From: an uncultured bacterium
GTDB lineage: Bacteria; Bacillota; Negativicutes; Acidaminococcales; Acidaminococcaceae
Length of the DNA stretch: 64,000 nucleotides
Direction of reading: 5' to 3'
Assembly (NCBI GenBank): GCA_905215645.1
Contig: CAJMQS010000001.1
Coordinates: 62,001 to 126,000 of the forward strand
The notes below the pieces were generated by a model that was given only the letters and a program-made list of their open reading frames with translations, was not told the DNA's origin and did not search any database. Position 1 is the first letter of the stretch. Every line of letters begins with the position of its first letter. Both the position numbers and the translations under genes were made by a program. This document shows, piece by piece, positions 42,759-51,962 of this stretch.

Positions 42759-44996
42759 TCAGCGCCGGGCTTCTGCCCATTCCCGGATCCGCTTCCTTAC
42801 GTCTTCCAGGTTCAGCACCCCTAGGGCAAATCCCTTTTTCACCAGCTGTTCCGGTAGGTATTCATCATATTTGTCAAAGAGCGGCACCTCGTGGGGGTAA
42901 ACCAGCTCCAACGGGTCGATTTCCTTTTCGATTTCCTCTTCCACTACCTGGAAAAAGGTCTCTTCGTCCGCTTCCATGGTGAACTGCATGAAAAACGGCC
43001 GAAACGGATCCAGCTTCTTCAGCCCCAGTTTCTGGGCACATTTCAGGTTCAAGAACCGTTCCAGGGCCAAAAAACCGTAGCTTCCCAACCAGGGCAGGAG
43101 GCACCACATCTTTCCCCCCAGCTGGATCAGGGGCTTTTCCGCTGCCCCCGAAGCCTTGGCGGTGAATCGGGCCTGCTGGAGCCGGGCTACCGCATTTTTC
43201 ATCAGATAGGGATAGCTCCGTTCTTCCTGGAGCACCTGGCGCATCCGCTCCAGTACTTTGGTATGGATGTCTCCGGGACATTCCCCGAAATACGCCGGCA
43301 CCTTGCCCTTCACCAGTTCGCAGTAGATCACATGGCACTTCCGGTCTACTTCCAGCACCCGCCACACATGGCCGGCCAGAGCGATTTTTTCTCCCGGAGG
43401 CGGGGGTGCCACCACGGTACCCAATTCCTGGGAGTCGCAGCGGACAGTGAATTCCTCGTTTTCCTGGAACACCCCGTAGAATTTGAAGGAACTGATCACC
43501 CGTTCCCCGGCCAGGCCTACGATCAGGCCCCCCTGTTCCGTTTTTTCGATATGGTCTTCGGCGATGAGATACCGGAGGAGCACCTTGTAATCCTCCTGGC
43601 TGATCCGGTGGAAATAACTGAGACGCAGCACCCGGTCCGCCAGGGCCGCTGGAGACATTTCCCCATTGCTGGCCAGGACGCTCATGGTCTGGTGGTACAA
43701 GAGACTGTAAGGCAGCCGGTCCAGCCGGGGCGGTTCCACCCATTTTTCCTCCAGATACAGTTGGATCAGGGCGATCCCTTGGAGGAGTTTCCAGGGGATG
43801 GTGGCAGGCAGCATGGCCCGGATCTCTGGCTCGTCTTCCCGGATCACGAACCACATTTCCGGAGGCAGGTCTCTCCGCCCCGTCCGGCCCATCCGCTGGA
43901 GGAAAGAAGATACCGTCCAGGGGGCGTCGATCTGGAAGGCCCGCTCCAGCCGGCCGATGTCGATGCCCAGTTCCAGGGTGGAAGTGGTGACCGTGGTCAG
44001 GTTCCGGTTTTCATCCTTCATCAGTTCTTCCGCCGTCTCCCGGTAGGAAGCAGAGAGATTCCCGTGGTGGATCAAAAACCGGTCCGGTTCGTGGTTCAGT
44101 TCGCAGTACTGGCGCAGGCTGGTGGTGACTCCTTCACATTCTTCCCGGGAATTGACGAACACCAGGCATTTCTTCCCCCGGGTGTGCTCGAAGATGTACC
44201 CCAGCCCCGGGTCCGCCTGAACCGGCGCCTGGTCGGTCTTCACGTCCAGGGCGGGTAGGGCCTTCAGGTCCGTCCGGTCCTCTCCGGCCTGGGCGTCTTT
44301 CACGTAAAAATGTTCCATGGAAAGCCGCCATTTGGTCCCCGGGGCCTTCACCTGAGGGATCAACGTCTTCCGTCCCGTGCCCAGGCTCAGGAATTCCCCC
44401 ACTTTTTCCGGCTCCCCCAGGGTGGCCGAAAGGCCGATCCGCCGGGGATTCGCCCCTGCCAGCCGGGACAGCCGCTGGATCAGGCACAGGGTCTGACCGC
44501 CCCGGTCCCCTCGGAGCAGGGAATGGACTTCATCGATGACCACGAACCGCAGGTCCCCAAAGAGCCGAGGAATGGCCATGTGCTTATGGAGCAGCAAAGC
44601 TTCCAGGGATTCGGGGGTGATCTGGAGGATTCCAGAAGGGTGCTTCATCAGCCTGGCCTTGTGGGACTGGGATACGTCCCCGTGCCAGTGCCATACCGGA
44701 ATCCCCCCTTCTTCACAGAGCGGCTGGAGCCGGAGGAACTGGTCGTTGATGAGCGCCTTCAGGGGACCGATGTAGATGCACCCCACACTTTTCGGCGGAT
44801 CCTGGGCGAACAGGGACAGGATGGGAAAGAAGGCGGCTTCCGTCTTCCCAGAAGCCGTAGAAGCCGTCAGCAGCAGGTTCTCATCCGTATGCAGGATTAC
44901 ATCCCCCGCCGCTACCTGGATGGGCCGCAGCTCCGACCAGCCCTGGCTGTAGATGAAATCCTGGACAAAAGGTGCATACCGGTCAAAGATATTCAT
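42759..44996 (-). CDS. brxHI: Lhr/BrxHI-like superfamily II helicase
   Basis: The 745-residue helicase has Walker A LTASTASGKTEAAF (about residues 43-56), motif II VVIDEVHSLLRGDRGG, motif III GLSATLGEP, motif V TSTLELGIDIGRL and motif VI RMGRTGRRD. The Lhr-type layout, the AGERVISSFKFYGVF region and its partners fit BrxHI of BREX type 2. It is translated 12 bases after the BrxD-like ATPase gene. It is expected to unwind or translocate on nucleic acid. No BREX methylase or PglZ phosphatase is adjacent, so this is a reduced module. Confidence 0.85.
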   Translation of the reverse strand: MNIFDRYAPFVQDFIYSQGWSELRPIQVAAGDVILHTDENLLLTASTASGKTEAAFFPILSLFAQDPPKSVGCIYIGPLKALINDQFLRLQPLCEEGGIPVWHWHGDVSQSHKARLMKHPSGILQITPESLEALLLHKHMAIPRLFGDLRFVVIDEVHSLLRGDRGGQTLCLIQRLSRLAGANPRRIGLSATLGEPEKVGEFLSLGTGRKTLIPQVKAPGTKWRLSMEHFYVKDAQAGEDRTDLKALPALDVKTDQAPVQADPGLGYIFEHTRGKKCLVFVNSREECEGVTTSLRQYCELNHEPDRFLIHHGNLSASYRETAEELMKDENRNLTTVTTSTLELGIDIGRLERAFQIDAPWTVSSFLQRMGRTGRRDLPPEMWFVIREDEPEIRAMLPATIPWKLLQGIALIQLYLEEKWVEPPRLDRLPYSLLYHQTMSVLASNGEMSPAALADRVLRLSYFHRISQEDYKVLLRYLIAEDHIEKTEQGGLIVGLAGERVISSFKFYGVFQENEEFTVRCDSQELGTVVAPPPPGEKIALAGHVWRVLEVDRKCHVIYCELVKGKVPAYFGECPGDIHTKVLERMRQVLQEERSYPYLMKNAVARLQQARFTAKASGAAEKPLIQLGGKMWCLLPWLGSYGFLALERFLNLKCAQKLGLKKLDPFRPFFMQFTMEADEETFFQVVEEEIEKEIDPLELVYPHEVPLFDKYDEYLPEQLVKKGFALGVLNLEDVRKRIREWAEARR

Positions 44997-45008
44997 GACA
45001 ATCCTTTC

Positions 45009-46328
45009 TTATACGGTGAATTCCGCAAATTCCGGAGCCGTTTCCTCCCCTTCCACGGCATTTTTCGCATATTGGAAGCTGTCTGAATGGAGCAGTCCCT
45101 CCACCGTCAGTTCCGGATGTTGATAGAGGATGTCCAGCACCTCGATGAAGTCCCGGATCACTTCCCGGGGAGTAATGTGGGAATCCGCCCCGATCCGCTG
45201 GAATTCGATCTGGATGAAGGCCACCAGATCCTCCTGGGTCACTTTCGGATCATAGCCGTAGAGCACCCCATGGATCTCCGCCAGTTTTTCCACCAATACC
45301 AGCATTTCGTCGCTGGTGAGAGGCTGGAGCCGGATCACCGGAGCCAAAAGGTCCTTGTGTTCCCCTCCAAAATGGCCTTCTGCCAGCCGGGACCGGAGGG
45401 CCTCATAGCTGTAGACCCCCCGCCGGGGATCTTCCATGCACTGGGGCGTGCCTCCCATGATGATGCCCAAGTAGTGGGCCTTCCCCTGGAGGGTGTCGTT
45501 GTACATGGTCAGGATCTTTTCGTAGTTGTACTGCCGGGTGATGGCATGAGGGATCTTGTAGATGTTCACCAGTTCGTCGATGCACACCAAAAGGCCGGCA
45601 TACCCTGCTTGTTTCAAGAACAGGGCGAAGATCTTCAAGTATTCGTACCAGTCCTCGTCGGAGATGATGATGTTCACCCCCAGCTCCTGCCGGGCTTCGG
45701 TCTTGGTGTGGAATTCTCCCCGGAACCACTGGATCACCTTGGCCTTGGTGGCTTCATCCCCCTGGCGGTAGGACCGGTAATACAGGGTCAGCAGCCGGGC
45801 AAAGTCGAACCCGTGGACCATTTCATTGAGTGCTTGGATCACCAGGCCGATCTTCTGTTCCACCAGTCCGTCCAGCCGGCCGTCGGTGAGGGCCAGGCCC
45901 GTTTCCGTCACCACCTGCTGCTGGATCTCATTGATCCACCGGTCCAGGATCAGAGGCAGGGCGCCCCCTTCGGGCCGGGTCTTGGTGGCCATGTTCCGGA
46001 CCAGTTCCCGATAAGTAGCCAGCCCCTGGCCTTTGGTGCCCTGGAGCCGCCGTTCCGGAGAAAGGTCCGCATCCACCACCACGAATCCCCTTTCCATCAC
46101 ATAGTTCCGGAGGGTCTGGAGCAGGAAACTTTTCCCGCTGCCGTACCGGCCCACGATGAACCGGAAAGAGGCACCCCCATCGGCAATCACCTCCACATCG
46201 TGGAGCAGGGCGTCGATTTCAGTTTCCCGTCCCACGGTGATGTAGGGCAGCCCGATACGGGGCACTACGCCTCCCTTCAGGGAGCTGATCAGGGTCCGGG
46301 CAATCCGTTTGGGTATCTTCAAGGTCAT
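45009..46328 (-). CDS. brxD: BrxD-like P-loop ATPase (DUF2791 type)
   Basis: The 439-residue protein has Walker A IVGRYGSGKSFLL (about residues 58-70) and Walker B AGLLVCIDELVNIYK. Conserved segments include RGFVVVDADLSPERRLQG and MGGTPQCMEDPRRGVYSY. These match the ATP-binding domain proteins seen with BREX (BrxD) and with TerB proteins. Its start overlaps the TerB-like gene by four bases (ATGA), so the pair is coupled. It likely loads or drives the helicase encoded next; that is inferred from context. Confidence 0.85.
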   Translation of the reverse strand: MTLKIPKRIARTLISSLKGGVVPRIGLPYITVGRETEIDALLHDVEVIADGGASFRFIVGRYGSGKSFLLQTLRNYVMERGFVVVDADLSPERRLQGTKGQGLATYRELVRNMATKTRPEGGALPLILDRWINEIQQQVVTETGLALTDGRLDGLVEQKIGLVIQALNEMVHGFDFARLLTLYYRSYRQGDEATKAKVIQWFRGEFHTKTEARQELGVNIIISDEDWYEYLKIFALFLKQAGYAGLLVCIDELVNIYKIPHAITRQYNYEKILTMYNDTLQGKAHYLGIIMGGTPQCMEDPRRGVYSYEALRSRLAEGHFGGEHKDLLAPVIRLQPLTSDEMLVLVEKLAEIHGVLYGYDPKVTQEDLVAFIQIEFQRIGADSHITPREVIRDFIEVLDILYQHPELTVEGLLHSDSFQYAKNAVEGEETAPEFAEFTV

Positions 46329-47920
46329 GGTGCAATCGTTCCTTTCAAATCTTCCAGATAATCTTCTATGACAGAGGGGGGGTCCCCGTCTTCCAGGACC
46401 GTATCCCCGAATGTTTCATAACATTTTTCATTGATGCCATCCACCAGGAGAGAAGGCATCAGTCCTTGGGCCGCTGCCCAGGAGGTATCTTTCCCATAGA
46501 GCAGGTCTTTGAGATAGCGGTATTCGTCTTCCGTCAGGTTCCAAGGCCGGTCCGTCCGTGCCCCATCCGGAGCTTTTGGGGCGGAAGCCGGGGTCGTTCC
46601 TGCCAAGGCGGAAGATTGGTCCAAAGGAGCCGTTCTTGAGACCGCAGCCCCCGGAGCAACAGCTTGGAGTCCTGGGGATCCCTTTTCCTGCTCCGGAGCC
46701 TCCAGCTGGCCCGTCAGAGAAGGCAGGATCTCCTCCCGCCGTTCTTCTTCGGTCATGAGTCTTTCCCGGGTCACCGCCGCATCCCGGCGGATCTTGTCCA
46801 GCTGGTCCAAGTGGAACACCACTTTCCGTTTTTCTGCTTCCGCTTGTTCCTTTCGGTCCTCTTCCACCGCCTGGCGGACCAGTTTGGTGAGCCATTTGTA
46901 GGAAAGGGGCTGCTGGAGGGGCGGAGAAAAATCCAATGCTTCCCGCAGCAGGCCATCCAGGGTCTTCATCAACTTCCCCAGTTTCCGGAGCTGTTGGGAG
47001 GCATATTCATAATGGCGGAGAGTCCAGACACCCTTCCGGTCCTGATAAATGCAGATGGGGTCCACTTGCACCTTGAATTCCCGTCCATCTTCTTTCTGCA
47101 GGAACACCGCATTGGCAAAAAGTTCCAGCCAGTCATAGGTGGGACCGCCCACATGTTCCCGCAGGAACGGTTTCTTCCGGTGGGATTCCCAGTAGGCCTG
47201 GATCATCCGGTAGATCCGGCCCAAAAGGCGTACACCCGCCTCCGGCTGCTCCTTATACAGCTTGGAACGGCTGATATGGTAGGTAGAGAAAAGATCCAAG
47301 GCATCGAACAGATCCTGATCTGACGCCTTTTTGTAGTCCTCCAGCACCAGATAAGCTTGGTCCTGTCGGGTCCGTTTGGTTTCCGGCAGCAATTTCGGAT
47401 CCAGCTGGTAATACAGCACATAATCCCGGAGCCACTGGTGGAGATAGGGAAGGATCCGGTCATCCAGCAGGCCGTAGTTTTCCTCGAAAGCTTTCAGTTT
47501 CTCATACCCGTCTCGGGGATTTTCCACCCCGATCTGGTTCAGCAGCTCGTATATATAAAGGAAGGCATAAGTCAGGGAAGTCCGTTCCAGCTCTTGGTGC
47601 CGCAGCCGGGTCCGCCAGCCGAAATACCCCCGGAGTTCTTTATCGGTGAGCACCCGGTAGGTGGGATAATAATGGAGCACCGGCAGATCGTACACGGTAT
47701 CATCTTCATAGGCTGCCAGGGCTTTCCCCTGACGGACGAACAGCTCCGGAGTGGTTTCATACTGGGAAGCCGGATCCTGCTGCATGGCCCGGAGCTCCTG
47801 GAGCAGAGCCGGCAGAGGGGCCTCCGGAGTGCGGGGCTTGATGGGTTCGGAAGCATACAGCTTTTGGAGCAGCCGGAAGGTCTCTTCCTTCTCGGCCGGT
47901 GTCTTCTTCACAAATTCCAT
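46325..47920 (-). CDS. TerB_N/TerB_C domain protein
   Basis: The product is 531 residues from ATG 47920 after AAAGGAGG. The TerB_N hallmark RGYFGWRTRLR lies near residue 99, and the TerB_C-like region KVVFHLDQLDKIRRDAAVTRERL lies near residue 372. A Pro/Ala-rich linker and an acidic helical tail follow. No tellurite-resistance TerB core, usually between these domains, is obvious. Comparative work links such proteins to DNA-processing complexes with a helicase and an ATPase, and those two genes follow here. The biochemical role is unknown. Confidence 0.8.
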   Translation of the reverse strand: MEFVKKTPAEKEETFRLLQKLYASEPIKPRTPEAPLPALLQELRAMQQDPASQYETTPELFVRQGKALAAYEDDTVYDLPVLHYYPTYRVLTDKELRGYFGWRTRLRHQELERTSLTYAFLYIYELLNQIGVENPRDGYEKLKAFEENYGLLDDRILPYLHQWLRDYVLYYQLDPKLLPETKRTRQDQAYLVLEDYKKASDQDLFDALDLFSTYHISRSKLYKEQPEAGVRLLGRIYRMIQAYWESHRKKPFLREHVGGPTYDWLELFANAVFLQKEDGREFKVQVDPICIYQDRKGVWTLRHYEYASQQLRKLGKLMKTLDGLLREALDFSPPLQQPLSYKWLTKLVRQAVEEDRKEQAEAEKRKVVFHLDQLDKIRRDAAVTRERLMTEEERREEILPSLTGQLEAPEQEKGSPGLQAVAPGAAVSRTAPLDQSSALAGTTPASAPKAPDGARTDRPWNLTEDEYRYLKDLLYGKDTSWAAAQGLMPSLLVDGINEKCYETFGDTVLEDGDPPSVIEDYLEDLKGTIAP

Positions 47921-47989
47921 GCCCCTCGTCCTCCTTTCCCCCAACTGCTCCGGAACCACCCAAAAGCAAACATTTTTTCACCATTCTTC

Positions 47990-48018
47990 ATTATAACCTG
48001 GAAGAAAGGGGAAAACAA
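47990..48018 (-). promoter_or_regulatory. promoter of the TerB-BrxD-BrxHI operon
   Basis: On the minus strand TTGTTT (48018-48013) and a perfect TATAAT (47995-47990) are 17 bases apart, 70 bases before the TerB-like start. It is immediately downstream of the pdxY terminator, so the module is an independent unit. Confidence 0.75.
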
Positions 48019-48020
48019 GA

Positions 48021-48047
48021 GGGGCTACTGCAAGCGCAGCAGCCCCC
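48021..48047 (-). terminator. pdxY terminator
   Basis: On the minus strand GGGGCTGCTGC pairs with GCAGTAGCCCC around GCTT, followed by TCTTGTTTT. It belongs to the GGGGCTG terminator group. Confidence 0.75.
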
Positions 48048-48064
48048 TTTCGTCCCTCACTCCC

Positions 48065-48928
48065 TCACGCCATACACGTTGTACAGTTCTTGGACTGGGG
48101 GAACAGCAGCTTCCACAGACACCCTTCCAGGACCACCCCTTCTTTGGGGTCCGTACCGGCCTTGATCGTGGTGTCGATCACGTAGCTGACAAAATCCGCC
48201 GCTTCCTGGACGCACCGGTTCAGATCTTTTCCGTTCAGCACATATCCCAGCAGGGTGCTGGTGAACACATCTCCCGTGCCGCAGGTGGCAAAGGGCAGCT
48301 TCTTCACTTCATAGGCTTCCGGGAACAGCTGGTTGGCTTCATAGCTGACGATCTTCAGATGGTCCTCATCGCAGGGCACACTGGTGATCACCACTTGTTT
48401 GGGTCCCAGGGCCAGCAGCTTGTCGCAGAGGGCTTCCAGCTCGTCGTCAGCAGGTGCCCCGGCTTTGCAGGGGGTATCCGTCAGCAGGCAGGCTTCCGTA
48501 TAGTTGGGGGTGATCAGGGCGGCATGGGCCACCAGCTTCTTCATGGCTTCCACCATGGCACCACCGAACACCGGGTACAGCTTCCCATCGTCCCCCATGG
48601 CCGGGTCCACCACCGCAATCCGGTCTTCCCCGGCAAATTCCTCAATGGCGGCGATCACCTGCTCCACCTGGTCCGGGCCTGCCAGGAAACCGCTGTAGAC
48701 CGCATCAAAAGAAAGCCCCAGTTCCTTCCACTGGTTCCGATACCCAGCCATCAGGTCCGTCAGGTCCCGGGAAACGAATTTCCCGTAGGTCAGGTTGTTG
48801 CTGTACAGGGCCGTAGGGAACGGGCAGACCTGGTGCCCCATGGCGGACAGCACAGGTATGGCTGCCGTCAGGGAACAGCGCCCAAAAGAACAAAGGTCAT
48901 GGATGGCCAATACACGTTTGATTTTCAT
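48065..48928 (-). CDS. pdxY: pyridoxal/pyridoxamine kinase PdxY-like
   Basis: The product is 287 residues from ATG 48928, where AAAGGTGG lies upstream. It carries the family motifs LAIHDLCSFGRCSLTAAIPV, YSGFLAGPDQV, VDPAMGDDGKLYPVF and the anion hole FATCGTGDVFTSTLLG. It salvages B6 vitamers to pyridoxal 5'-phosphate. It is a paralogue of the gene at 13.8 kb and is better matched to the pyridoxamine kinase consensus. A long upstream frame to 49147 overlaps the divergent ClC gene and is rejected. Confidence 0.9.
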   Translation of the reverse strand: MKIKRVLAIHDLCSFGRCSLTAAIPVLSAMGHQVCPFPTALYSNNLTYGKFVSRDLTDLMAGYRNQWKELGLSFDAVYSGFLAGPDQVEQVIAAIEEFAGEDRIAVVDPAMGDDGKLYPVFGGAMVEAMKKLVAHAALITPNYTEACLLTDTPCKAGAPADDELEALCDKLLALGPKQVVITSVPCDEDHLKIVSYEANQLFPEAYEVKKLPFATCGTGDVFTSTLLGYVLNGKDLNRCVQEAADFVSYVIDTTIKAGTDPKEGVVLEGCLWKLLFPQSKNCTTCMA

Positions 48929-49040
48929 GGAAATACCACCTTTCAGATTGCAAAAAGTAAGCGCGGTCAACAGGGACAGGATTATGATTATTGTACCCCA
49001 TTCCGGCCTCTTTGGGAAGAAAACAGCGTGACGGTTTCCA

Positions 49041-49068
49041 TTGAAATCCGTTATAATTGCTTTATAAT
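49041..49068 (+). promoter_or_regulatory. promoter of the ClC gene
   Basis: TTGAAA and a perfect TATAAT are separated by 16 bases, about 50 bases before the start codon. Confidence 0.65.
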
Positions 49069-49118
49069 TGTAATAGAACCCTTTTTCTTCTCCATTCCAA
49101 ACAACGAGGTCCTGCGCT

Positions 49119-50366
49119 ATGAAACTGTCTGCGATACAAAAATGCAAACTGGCTGCCTATCTGGTGCTTTATGTATTCTTCCTGGGGGCCCTGGGTGGTG
49201 CCCTGGTCTGGGCCTTCCTCAAGATCCTGGGAATGGGCATGGGATTTTTCTGGGGAACCCTTCCCCAGTACCTGGGAGCAGGTTCCTGGTACATCCCGGC
49301 CCTGTGCCTTACCGGCGGGCTGGCCATAGGCCTGTTCCAGCAAAAATTCGGGATACTCCCGGACACCATGGCCGAAGTCATAGCCAAAGTGAAACGGGAC
49401 GGCACCTACGATTATCACCGGCTGCCCGCCATTTTCACCGCCGTGCTGCTGCCTCTTTTTGCCGGAGGTTCCCTGGGCCCGGAAGCCGGGCTGACAGGGA
49501 TCATCACCTCCCTGTGTTTCGCCGTGAGGGACCGGATCCGCCAAATCGTCTTCCAGGTCCGTGCGCTTGTGCAGCTGGGCAGCCAGCCTGGCCTCGCTGT
49601 ATTCTTTGCCCCCTCCCCTGCAGTGCCTCCTGCCGGAACCCTTCCTCCGATTTTCCCTGATCCGAAACAGCAGCACCGGGTGAAGGTCCTCATCTATATG
49701 GCCGGAGTCCTGGGCGGTGTACTGGCCCTTCTTCTGCTGCATTCTGCCGCCAGGCCAGGCCACGGTCTGCCCCAGCTGATGTGGCACCGTTGGGCGGGCC
49801 TGGCCGAATGGAAGTGGATGCCCCTTTTTGCGGCCGGCGGTATCCTCTTGGGAAAATTGTATCAACTGTTTGCCCAAGGCGCCAATGCCTTGGCCCATCC
49901 CCTGGCCCGGAACCGGATACTGTCCTGCCTCACGGCCGGGGCCTTTGTCTCCCTGTTGGGGCTCTGGAACCTGGATAACCTGTTCAGCGGCGGGAGCCGT
50001 CTGCTTCCCCTGACTGCCACCTGGCAGCAGCTGCCGGTGACCCTGCTCTTTCTCACCGCCGTCACCAAGCTGCTGACAACGGCCCTGTGCCTGGCCTTCG
50101 GCTGGAAAGGAGGCAGTATCTTCCCCATTGTATACAGCGCTGTATCCCTGGGGTATGGGCTGGCAGCCGTTACTGGTGCCGGAGCCCTTTTCGCTGCGAC
50201 CGCCACCACCGCTGCGGCCTGCGGGTACCTGTCCAGGCGTCCCCTGCTCTCCGCCGCCATCATGCTCCTGTGCTTCCCCGTCCGCACCCTAGTCCCCATG
50301 CTCACCGCCGCTGCCGCCGGGGCGTGGGTGGGGAGCAGGCAGTGCAGAGTGAAGAGGGCAGAGTGA
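49119..50366 (+). CDS. ClC-family chloride or fluoride channel/antiporter
   Basis: The 415-residue membrane protein has ten or more helices and ClC motifs: GGSLGPEAGLTG near residue 114 (the G-x-E-G-P-type loop) and GGSIFPIVYSAVSLGYG near residue 330 (the G-x-F-x-P loop). The first selectivity motif is less clear. It may be a Cl-/H+ or F- transporter for acid or halide stress. A good promoter lies upstream but the ribosome site (GAGGTCC) is modest. Its 3' end runs into a GAGTGAAGAG tandem tract and a repeat. Confidence 0.85.
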   Translation: MKLSAIQKCKLAAYLVLYVFFLGALGGALVWAFLKILGMGMGFFWGTLPQYLGAGSWYIPALCLTGGLAIGLFQQKFGILPDTMAEVIAKVKRDGTYDYHRLPAIFTAVLLPLFAGGSLGPEAGLTGIITSLCFAVRDRIRQIVFQVRALVQLGSQPGLAVFFAPSPAVPPAGTLPPIFPDPKQQHRVKVLIYMAGVLGGVLALLLLHSAARPGHGLPQLMWHRWAGLAEWKWMPLFAAGGILLGKLYQLFAQGANALAHPLARNRILSCLTAGAFVSLLGLWNLDNLFSGGSRLLPLTATWQQLPVTLLFLTAVTKLLTTALCLAFGWKGGSIFPIVYSAVSLGYGLAAVTGAGALFAATATTAAACGYLSRRPLLSAAIMLLCFPVRTLVPMLTAAAAGAWVGSRQCRVKRAE

Positions 50367-50419
50367 AGAGCGGGATTCGTCCAGCGTTCATCGTGAATCA
50401 TTCATCGTTTGTCACCGTT

Positions 50420-50480
50420 CCCCCGACCCTGACGGCGTAAGGGCGCGCCAGAGGCACGCCCTTCCCGGCCTCCCGGAGGG
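50420..50480 (+). repeat. GC-rich dispersed repeat, right-type unit with GAGTGAAGAG flank
   Basis: ACCCTGACGGCGTAAGGGCGCGCC and CGCCCTTCCCGGCC mark the right-half unit. Just before it, GCAGAGTGAAGAGGGCAGAGTGAAGAG (50343-50369 area) overlaps the end of the ClC gene, a tract seen beside several other copies. Confidence 0.75.
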
Positions 50481-50611
50481 TATACCTGCCAATTTCCGTT
50501 GTAAAAACAACATACCAGTTTCCTGTTCCATGCTATATTGTTTCTAGAAAGACGAAGAACGTAACACCACCTGGGATAACAGCAACAGGAACGAACGGAA
50601 GGAGAATCGGT

Positions 50612-51316
50612 ATGAAAAATCTGGAATGGAACGATAAAATCAGCACCTTTAAAAAAATCGACGTGCGGGGCATTGCAGGGAATTTCCTGGAGGGGCTGAA
50701 AAAACAGGCGGCCCTGCTCCCTGTGGGCCAGGGGCTGGAAGTGATCCAGACCTTTGAACCCATCCCCCTCTACGAAGTGATGGAAATGCTGGGCTATGAA
50801 CATGCCACCGAGAAAAAGGCCGACAACGAATACCACGCCTATTTCTACCGGACCGAAAACAAAGGGAACACGGACGAAGCCCCGGAACGGCCGGCGGTGA
50901 TCACCAACTACCCCATGATCGACGAAAAACTGGGGGAACTGGCAGTGGAATTCTGGGATATGACCTGGAAAAGCGAAAAACGCTACCTGGATTACAACAT
51001 CCGGCTGCTGCTTTCCCTGTCCAATGCGGTAGGTGCCGGGCGGATGCGCCAGGCCATGCGGGAACTGCTGAAGGCCTATGCCAACGGGCTGGATTCACGG
51101 GCCCTGGACGATGTGTTCGAACAGCTGGCCTGGAACATGGGCATCGGCTTCTTCAGCTCCGAAATCGCCCCCTCTCCCCTGTTCCACGCCTACAAACTGA
51201 TTAAACAGATGGAAAAACAGGGCAAAGAAAGAGCCGAGATCAACCAGCTGCTGAAGGAACATTTTTCCGACAGAAAAGGCTCTCACACCCTTCCACCACA
51301 TCCCGGTACGTGCTGA
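50612..51316 (+). CDS. DUF2249-type domain protein with helical C-terminal domain
   Basis: The 234-residue protein starts after GGAAGGAGAA. Its first 80 residues (IDVRGIAGNFLEGLKKQA, QTFEPIPLYEVMEMLGY) match the DUF2249/SirA-like fold, which is related to sulfur-relay proteins but lacks the usual cysteine. The rest is helical (YLDYNIRLLLSLSNAVGAGR, ELLKAYANGLD) and recalls the carboxymuconolactone decarboxylase/AhpD fold without a visible CxxC. The role is unknown. Its last 77 bases overlap the 3' end of the convergent phosphatase gene. Confidence 0.75.
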   Translation: MKNLEWNDKISTFKKIDVRGIAGNFLEGLKKQAALLPVGQGLEVIQTFEPIPLYEVMEMLGYEHATEKKADNEYHAYFYRTENKGNTDEAPERPAVITNYPMIDEKLGELAVEFWDMTWKSEKRYLDYNIRLLLSLSNAVGAGRMRQAMRELLKAYANGLDSRALDDVFEQLAWNMGIGFFSSEIAPSPLFHAYKLIKQMEKQGKERAEINQLLKEHFSDRKGSHTLPPHPGTC

Positions 51317-51707
51317 CAAAATCCCCCGTATACCAGGGGTCGGCGATTTCCCGGGGATGGTCGGTGAAATCCAGCAGCAGATGGATCTTGTGGTTCGGGT
51401 CTCCCCCGGCAATCCGGCGGATCTCCCGAAGGTTCTCGCCGTCGAAACCAATGAGCAGATCATAGTACCCATAATCCGCCCGGTTCATCTGCCGAGCCTT
51501 CCGGGGTGCATAGGGAATATGGTGGAGATCCAGCTGCTCCCTGGTCCCCCAGTGGGTGTCATTGCCGATTTCCTCCCGGCTGGTGGCCGCCGAAGCGATT
51601 TCATAAGCCTCCTCAAAATGGTGACGCCGGACCAGCTCCTTCATGACAAATTCCGCCATGGTGGAACGGCAGATGTTGCCATGGCAGATAAAAAGTATCC
51701 TCATCAT
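51240..51707 (-). CDS. low-molecular-weight protein tyrosine phosphatase
   Basis: The 155-residue enzyme has the signature CHGNICRSTMAEF (C-x5-R-S loop; CHGNICRS at residues 8-15 from ATG 51707) and the general acid in DPWYTGDF near residue 128. These phosphatases act on tyrosine kinases of polysaccharide synthesis or on other phosphotyrosine or phosphoarginine proteins. GAAGGGAG lies ten bases before the start. The convergent overlap with the DUF2249 gene could give antisense interference. Confidence 0.92.
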   Translation of the reverse strand: MMRILFICHGNICRSTMAEFVMKELVRRHHFEEAYEIASAATSREEIGNDTHWGTREQLDLHHIPYAPRKARQMNRADYGYYDLLIGFDGENLREIRRIAGGDPNHKIHLLLDFTDHPREIADPWYTGDFVSTYRDVVEGCESLFCRKNVPSAAG

Positions 51708-51896
51708 GGACACAAAACTCCCTTCTATGCCAAAATATGCCAAATTAATGCGGGTTTTCGAGTTTCTCCTGTTCACGGATAAAAGGACATAATTTTGCAA
51801 AAAACGGCACAACTTTCCCCGTTGTAGTAGTAAAAATGGTAGTAAAACGGACTGTTCTTACTACTGCACTTTTTGTGGGGTGAAATTTTCTCTGTT

Positions 51897-51905
51897 ATTA
51901 TAGCA
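51897..51905 (-). promoter_or_regulatory. extended -10 promoter of the phosphatase gene
   Basis: On the minus strand TGC precedes a perfect TATAAT. The transcript would carry a leader of roughly 185 bases before ATG 51707, rich in GTAGTA / TACTAC segments that can pair. Confidence 0.55.
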
Positions 51906-51962
51906 GAAAATGAGGGGGGAATGGGAGCATAAGTGCAGAGTGAAGAGTGAAGAGTACAGAGC

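Noticed and set aside
42759..47920. Complete BREX type 2 locus
   Set aside because: Only BrxD- and BrxHI-like genes are present; PglW, PglX, PglY and PglZ are absent from the window.
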